The notes beneath the pieces were generated by a model. The model worked only from the letters and a program-made list of their open reading frames with translations, was not told where the DNA came from and did no database searches. Below, piece by piece: positions 59,686 through 64,000 of a stretch of DNA of 64,000 nt (position 1 is its first letter; every line of letters starts with the position of its first letter). A program made the translations under genes and the position numbers. The stretch lies in contig JAIXKK010000224.1 of NCBI GenBank assembly GCA_026954325.1, positions 1 through 64,000 of the forward strand. Reading direction: 5' to 3'. This DNA comes from Bryobacterales bacterium (GTDB taxonomy: Bacteria; Acidobacteriota; Terriglobia; Bryobacterales; Bryobacteraceae).

Positions 59686-61323
59686 TCAATAGCTTGGAGC
59701 ATCGGCGAGCCGGGCCTCGTGTCCAAGGAGCCTGCCGCCCAAGAAATTTCGGAACGCAGCACTCAGTATCCACTTCCAGCGCTCCAATTCCGTCAACTGC
59801 TTCGCAGTAGTTTTGATTCTCTTGAGAAACCCGCTCACCTTGGTCAGAACCTCCTGAATCCGCTGCCCTTCGGCATGCGTGCTCGTGATCTCCAGGGTGG
59901 TCTGATTGGCATGCCTCGTCTGTCGTGCGATGCCGTGCAGCGCCAGGGGCCGCGACGTGATCGCTTCGGCGTGTTTGTCCGGAAGCCCCAGGCGCATGAA
60001 GATCGTCCACCAGTTGTAGACCAAGGCGATGACCCGCCCCATAATCTGACACCGTTGCCGATCTTTCGTTGTGAATCCTGCCCATCCCCACTGGTTCTTC
60101 AACTCGTCAAAGTTGTTCTCCGAATCGCCCCGGTCCCGATAGTGTTGCGCCACTGTTCGCACCTCATCCGGCAGCGAGGTGACCAGCACCGCGTACTCAT
60201 ATTTCACTCCCTGATGGGTGAGTTCCGGCAGGTCCAAACTGAGTTGCTTCTCGGCTTTTCGCTTTCTGCCCCTTCGACCTTTCCGGCCCTTCTTCGTGAC
60301 CTTCTCCTCAACTGTCCCCTCCACTTGCCCTTCCACTGTTCCTTCCTCTGCTGACTGCTCCGGCACCGGACGCCGCAACACCACCACGCGCCGCTCCCGG
60401 CTCCACCCGCTCAACTGCAACACATCCTCGACCCCTTCCCACTTCTGCCCCGCATCCTTCCAACCTGTTCTATCGAAAAGCTTTCCGATCAACCTCTTCA
60501 CATTCGTGCTCTGCTTGAGCTTGAACACAAATCCCAGTCCTCGCTCCTCGGCACCCTGCATCGCCTTCTCTGCACCCCAATGACTGTCCCCGCGCAGAAA
60601 GACCGGCCGCTGCTGCTTGCTCAGTCCATCGAGAAACTTCCACATCTCCGGTTGCGCATACGATGGCGCTGTCTGGTTTCCCGCTTGCACCTCCATATCC
60701 GCCACCATACGGACTCTCCCGATGAAGTAACTGTGATAGGCGTGCGACGGCCGTCCAGGCTTGGTTGGGTTATATCCCACCTTGGCATCCTCCTGGTGTC
60801 CGTACAACGGCTTCACGGTGGTGTCCACATCTAATACCCATGGCTCCTCCAGCAGCGGTTCGTAGGTCGCCTTCAAATGCTTCTTCATCCACTCCCCACT
60901 GGCTTCTTCCTCCAGCGCCTTCATTGCCCGCCGCACCGAGTCCTCGCTGGCCACTTTCGTCATCCCTAACAATCCTGGATTGACACCGTCACCGCGGATC
61001 GCATTGATGTGCGCATACCGCCAATGCCCTGCCAACACAGAGAGCACCAGCGTCCCCAGCACGTTTCGCTTCTCAGGCGCGTTACTGCTGCTGTAGCGCA
61101 ACGGACAATCCTCGACCCACTTGTCGAACCGTCCGCTCGTCTTGAGAAATTCGATGAAGAACGGCATCAGTCCGAGACTGCTCACCGCAGCCTCCGTCGC
61201 CCACCTTACGTGAACCTTCCCGCCGAAAGTGTCCAAGCTGGTGCCCGCTTCCGCCTCCTGATTTGCTGCGATTTCCACTTCACCTGCTGGGTGAGTCAAA
61301 TTGACTTCGGTTCCGTTGCTCAT
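59686..61323 (-). CDS. DDE transposase of outer IS (IS4/IS1380-like)
   Basis: A 545-residue transposase. The catalytic Asp is in VLDVDTTVKPLYGHQEDA, the second in VFLRGDSHWG and the Glu in RGDSENNFDELKNQWGW, an RNase H-like DDE triad of the IS4 superfamily. A Glu/Gly/Lys/Arg-rich insert (about 325-380) lies before the Glu. The IS630 insertion sits in its stop codon: without it the protein would end ...ADAPS-TAA; with it, it ends ...ADAPSY-TGA, so only one residue was added. The ATG at 61323 is preferred to a TTG three codons upstream. The transposase is probably still functional. Confidence 0.93.
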   Translation of the reverse strand: MSNGTEVNLTHPAGEVEIAANQEAEAGTSLDTFGGKVHVRWATEAAVSSLGLMPFFIEFLKTSGRFDKWVEDCPLRYSSSNAPEKRNVLGTLVLSVLAGHWRYAHINAIRGDGVNPGLLGMTKVASEDSVRRAMKALEEEASGEWMKKHLKATYEPLLEEPWVLDVDTTVKPLYGHQEDAKVGYNPTKPGRPSHAYHSYFIGRVRMVADMEVQAGNQTAPSYAQPEMWKFLDGLSKQQRPVFLRGDSHWGAEKAMQGAEERGLGFVFKLKQSTNVKRLIGKLFDRTGWKDAGQKWEGVEDVLQLSGWSRERRVVVLRRPVPEQSAEEGTVEGQVEGTVEEKVTKKGRKGRRGRKRKAEKQLSLDLPELTHQGVKYEYAVLVTSLPDEVRTVAQHYRDRGDSENNFDELKNQWGWAGFTTKDRQRCQIMGRVIALVYNWWTIFMRLGLPDKHAEAITSRPLALHGIARQTRHANQTTLEITSTHAEGQRIQEVLTKVSGFLKRIKTTAKQLTELERWKWILSAAFRNFLGGRLLGHEARLADAPSY

Positions 61324-61364
61324 GTCGAACAATCATAACCACTTCGCTCGGCGCGAAGTCAGAC

Positions 61365-61385
61365 AACTGCTCTTTTTAGGGTAAA
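61365..61385. repeat. Right terminal inverted repeat and target duplication of outer IS
   Basis: AACTGCTCTTTTTAGG (61365-61380) is the exact complement of the left IS end, followed by the GTAAA duplication (61381-61385). Confidence 0.95.
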
Positions 61386-64000
61386 CATCGGTGACTGCGT
61401 TGAATGTGCCGGTAAGATTCGTCGGCGTTGCCACAGCCACCGGCGTCCCACTTTGGGCTGTATACACACCGGTCACCTGCCAGCCGGATACGACGCGGTC
61501 CGCGGGACCCAGATTGTTGAGCAGCCGCCGCCCTTTTCCGAACGGAACCTCGAGCGTGAAATTGAGCACCAGCCGTTGTGGCACGTCGGCCACGGCCAGC
61601 GAGCGGTCAAGACGCCGGTTATTCGGGTCCATGAACCCCATGCTGGTCCCCTGCGCGCCGCCTTCGAGCCAATCCGACCGGCTCTCGGTGTTTCCCATCG
61701 CTTTGCTGATGGTGTAGGCCATGCCAATAATAGAGGGGCCGAATCGCTTGTTGAATTGCATCTGGAACGAATGGTAATTTGAATGCCCCAGCGGTTGGCC
61801 TTCGACATACAGCGTCTGAAACTGCGGGAACGGCCTCAGCAATTGAGCCCGCTGCACCGTAGGCAGTGACAGCGGGCCACTGGCCACCACGCTGGCGAAG
61901 GGGTTCGGAACCAGCGTCTGTAGCGATGCCCCCTGGCTGAGGTACGTATCGGGAAGCTGGTTCATCTGGCTGGCCCAGTTTGCCGGTAACCCCACGCCCA
62001 CACTCCCCGCGTACAGCGCCTCAATCACCATCTCCCTGCCAAGCGAGTGCTGGATGTCGAAGTTCCACTGCTGCATGTACCCGGCGTGAAAATCGCGCTG
62101 GTTGGCGGCGGCGTTTTGTCCGATCAGAGTATTCAACCCGGCGGCGTTCCCAGGGGGGTCGAGAATCCCCTTCGGGAACGGGTTGTCGAGTTTGTCATAC
62201 GGCATGTTGCCACCGTCCAGGGAGGCCACCGCCTGCGTGCTGATTGCCCAAGCCGGAGCCCGCACGTCGCCAGTCACTTCTGTCGTCGCGGCGGGAATCC
62301 AGAACAGTCCGTATCCGCCGCGGATCACCGTGCTCGGAAACAACTGGTAGGCGAAGCCCAACCGCGGACCGAACTGCTTCTTGTACAGATCGTAGGGGGA
62401 GCGCTGGCTGCCGTCCGCGAAGCGAAACCCGCCCACCAGGTTTTGCCCCACCTGCCGGCTGATGGGTAACTGCGCCGTGGGGTCGAACCACATCTTGCGG
62501 TTGTAGCGCTCAGTGATGGGGAACTCCAGACCGTATTCCAAACCAACATTCAAGGTAAGCTTCCGCGTCACCTTCCAATCGTCCTGGATAAACGTGCCCA
62601 GATATCTCCGCTGGTTCGCCAGACGCTGGCTCTTCGCCACCGAAGCGCTTGCCATGTACCCCATCAGGAACGAGGCAAACGGGGTACCGCTCTCGACGTC
62701 CAGCCGTTGCGGATTCAGGGCGCTCATCTGGCTGCTGAACTGAAAGGCGGGTTCGAAGGAGTTCTGTTGGAACTGATTGAGTTGTTGCACCCGGTAGTCA
62801 CCGCCGAATTTCACGCTGTGCGACCCGTGCACCCATGTCATGGAAGCCCGCTGCCCCCAACTGTTCAAATCCACCAGCGTCATACCGGCCGAGGCGGAAC
62901 TGCCGACCGGCGTCAGGGCGCCGGAGAAGTTGAATGCCGGGAACGACTTGATCTGCGTCGCGTCCGCCAGCGACCGCGGGAAGCCCAACTTCGCAATGTC
63001 AAACCCCAACGCATAAGGGATACTCGGCGAGTCATAGCGGGCAAAGCCGCTGTGCAACTCCAGAATCAGCCCCGGATTCAACACCGCCGTGGCTGAGACC
63101 GTGGCGTGGTTGCGCGCATAGGTGGCCTGCCTGGTGAGGTTGACGCTGTACCCCAGCGGATCAATATTCGTCTGTGCCGCCCAGATTCGCGAGTATGTGC
63201 CGAACAGTTTCCACTTGTTGCTCAAATTATGATCCAGCTTGGTCACAATCTGGTGCTCGGTGTTCCCGCCGCCTCCCACGGTGGCGTAGTTGTTGACGTT
63301 GGTCACCGGGTTGCCCGCCGTATTCGGCATTGGAAACACCTGGGTCACGTTGCCGGCGACCCTACTGATGCGCGAGGCGGGGATGATGTTGCCCGCAAAG
63401 GCATCGCGAACGGAGTCGCCGTTGGGAAGTTGCCTCGTCGTCAGCGGATCGGCAATCACCACTGTCCTCCCCGCGGCGTTCAGAGTCTGCGAAAAGTTGC
63501 CCAGGCGTTGAAGCGGCACGGGCACCGAGGTGATGCTGGGCGAAGATTGCCGCAGCCGGAAATCTTCCCAATTGAAAAAGTAGAATGTCTTGTCCCTTTT
63601 GATCGGCCCCCCGATGGAAGCGCCAAACTGGTTCTGCTTGAAGGCGGGCAAGGCCACTCCGGCGCGATTATTAAAGAAATTATTCGCGTTCAGAACCTTG
63701 TTGCGCAAGAATTCATAAACGGAACCATGCAACTCGTTTGTCCCCGATTTGACGCTGAAATTCACTACAGCGCCGGCCGTCCGCCCATATTCCGCCGAGA
63801 ACTTGTTCGTCTGTACCCGAAACTCCTGCGTGGAATCCACGGGCGGCACGAAGGACGGCGCGTTCATCTGGGCCAGATCGAGCGCGAGTCCCTCCACCAT
63901 CACTACATTGGCGTTCGCCAGACCGCCATTGGAGGAGAAGTTTCCCCAGGACCCATTTTTGCCGCCGAATCCCCCTTGAATTCTTATTCCCGGCGAGAGC
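61386..64000 (-). pseudogene. Oar-like TonB-dependent receptor, main part, disrupted by IS (5' end outside window)
   Basis: The minus-strand frame is open to the window edge. It begins inside the plug (NGGLANANVVMVEGLALDLAQMNAPSF) with the Oar-type plug motifs VDSTQEFRVQTNKFSAEYGRTAGAVVNFSVKSGTNELHGSVYEFLRN and FGASIGGPIKRDKTFYFFNWEDFR, then runs through most of the beta barrel. These receptors are abundant in Solibacter-type acidobacteria and presumably import oligosaccharides or peptides. At VTDVY the frame runs into the IS and ends 18 codons later (...CLTSRRAKWL), losing the last barrel strands encoded at 58133-58521. Without the C-terminal strand the barrel should fail to assemble. Confidence 0.93.

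Larger units (their letters stand above)
58549..59689. mobile_element. IS630-family element nested in the outer IS
   Basis: The 1141-bp element starts TTGAGTTTCGCATAATA and ends with its complement; 23 of the first 24 bases of the two ends agree. It is flanked by TA at 58547-58548 and 59690-59691, the target duplication typical of IS630/Tc1. It landed in the TA of the outer transposase's TAA stop codon. Its own transposase lies on the minus strand in two overlapping frames. Confidence 0.95.
58522..61380. mobile_element. Outer insertion sequence (IS4/IS1380-like), carrying a nested IS630
   Basis: The element is bounded by perfect 16-bp inverted repeats (CCTAAAAAGAGCAGTT and its complement) and flanked by a 5-bp target duplication, GTAAA, at 58517-58521 and 61381-61385. 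It spans 2859 bp; subtracting the IS630 element and its extra TA pair leaves 1716 bp, a normal size for this kind of IS. It carries one DDE transposase on the minus strand. It inserted into a TonB-dependent receptor gene in the same orientation. Perfect ends and an intact transposase indicate a recent, possibly active copy. Confidence 0.95.

Noticed and set aside
1..64000. CRISPR array, rRNA operon, riboswitch or replication origin
   Set aside because: I saw no regularly spaced repeats, no rRNA sequence, no recognisable riboswitch core and no DnaA-box cluster by eye; a systematic motif scan was not possible.

Overview
The window is a GC-rich bacterial chromosome segment. Its gene families point to an acidobacterium of the Solibacter/Bryobacter type: an Oar-like TonB-dependent receptor, a winged-helix/TolB/TPR regulator, a solitary ECF sigma factor of the TIGR02999 kind, secreted SLH repeats, ACE-like peptidase and PHM-like cytochrome proteins. 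That assignment is inference from gene content; no rRNA is present.

Layout. 1-2.1 kb: end of an SLH protein, a cyclophilin lipoprotein, and a frameshifted DNase I/CdtB-like relic. 2.3-6.6 kb: a group 1 [NiFe] hydrogenase operon (small and large subunits, cytochrome b, maturation protease, HypC); the small subunit has all six cysteines of the O2-tolerant [4Fe-3S] cluster. 7-9.2 kb: a CLC chloride channel behind a MarR regulator with a 9-bp palindrome at its start. 10-13.8 kb: a formate dehydrogenase whose catalytic subunit is read through an in-frame UGA (selenocysteine) with a visible SECIS hairpin. 14-34 kb: an unknown protein, a transmembrane winged-helix/TPR regulator, a TPR protein, a catabolic-looking cluster (CehA/McbA-like metallohydrolase, glycoside hydrolase-like, enolase superfamily, amidohydrolase), kdsC with a GT-C membrane protein, an M2 peptidase, an ankyrin protein, and an ECF sigma factor. 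34-39.6 kb: LysR regulator divergent from leuABCD, with a good sigma70 promoter and a LysR-type box between them. tRNA-Thr(CGT) follows. 40-45.4 kb: transporter, HEAT-like protein, D-aminoacylase and small secreted proteins. 45.4-48.5 kb: flgM-flgN-flgK-flgL behind a sigma28 promoter. 48.5-50.4 kb: secG, tRNA-Leu(GAG), then the wreck of an integrated element (integrase, PIN toxin and primase fragments). 50.5-58 kb: an alpha-hydroxy-acid oxidase coupled to a hexaheme cytochrome, an esterase, an SDR, a PHM-like cytochrome, a glycine-zipper protein and a GntR regulator. 58.1-64 kb: a TonB-dependent receptor split by a 1.7-kb IS, itself split by an IS630 element; both sets of ends and target duplications can be read to the base.

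Functionally the window encodes periplasmic oxidation of H2, formate and probably a 2-hydroxy acid, feeding a respiratory chain, alongside leucine biosynthesis, motility and secreted catabolic enzymes. The least expected items are the selenoprotein dehydrogenase with no recognisable membrane gamma subunit beside it, a LeuA lacking the whole allosteric domain, the nested IS insertion that landed in and regenerated a stop codon, and the mobile-element graveyard at tRNA-Leu. I found no CRISPR array and no clearly novel multi-gene defence system.
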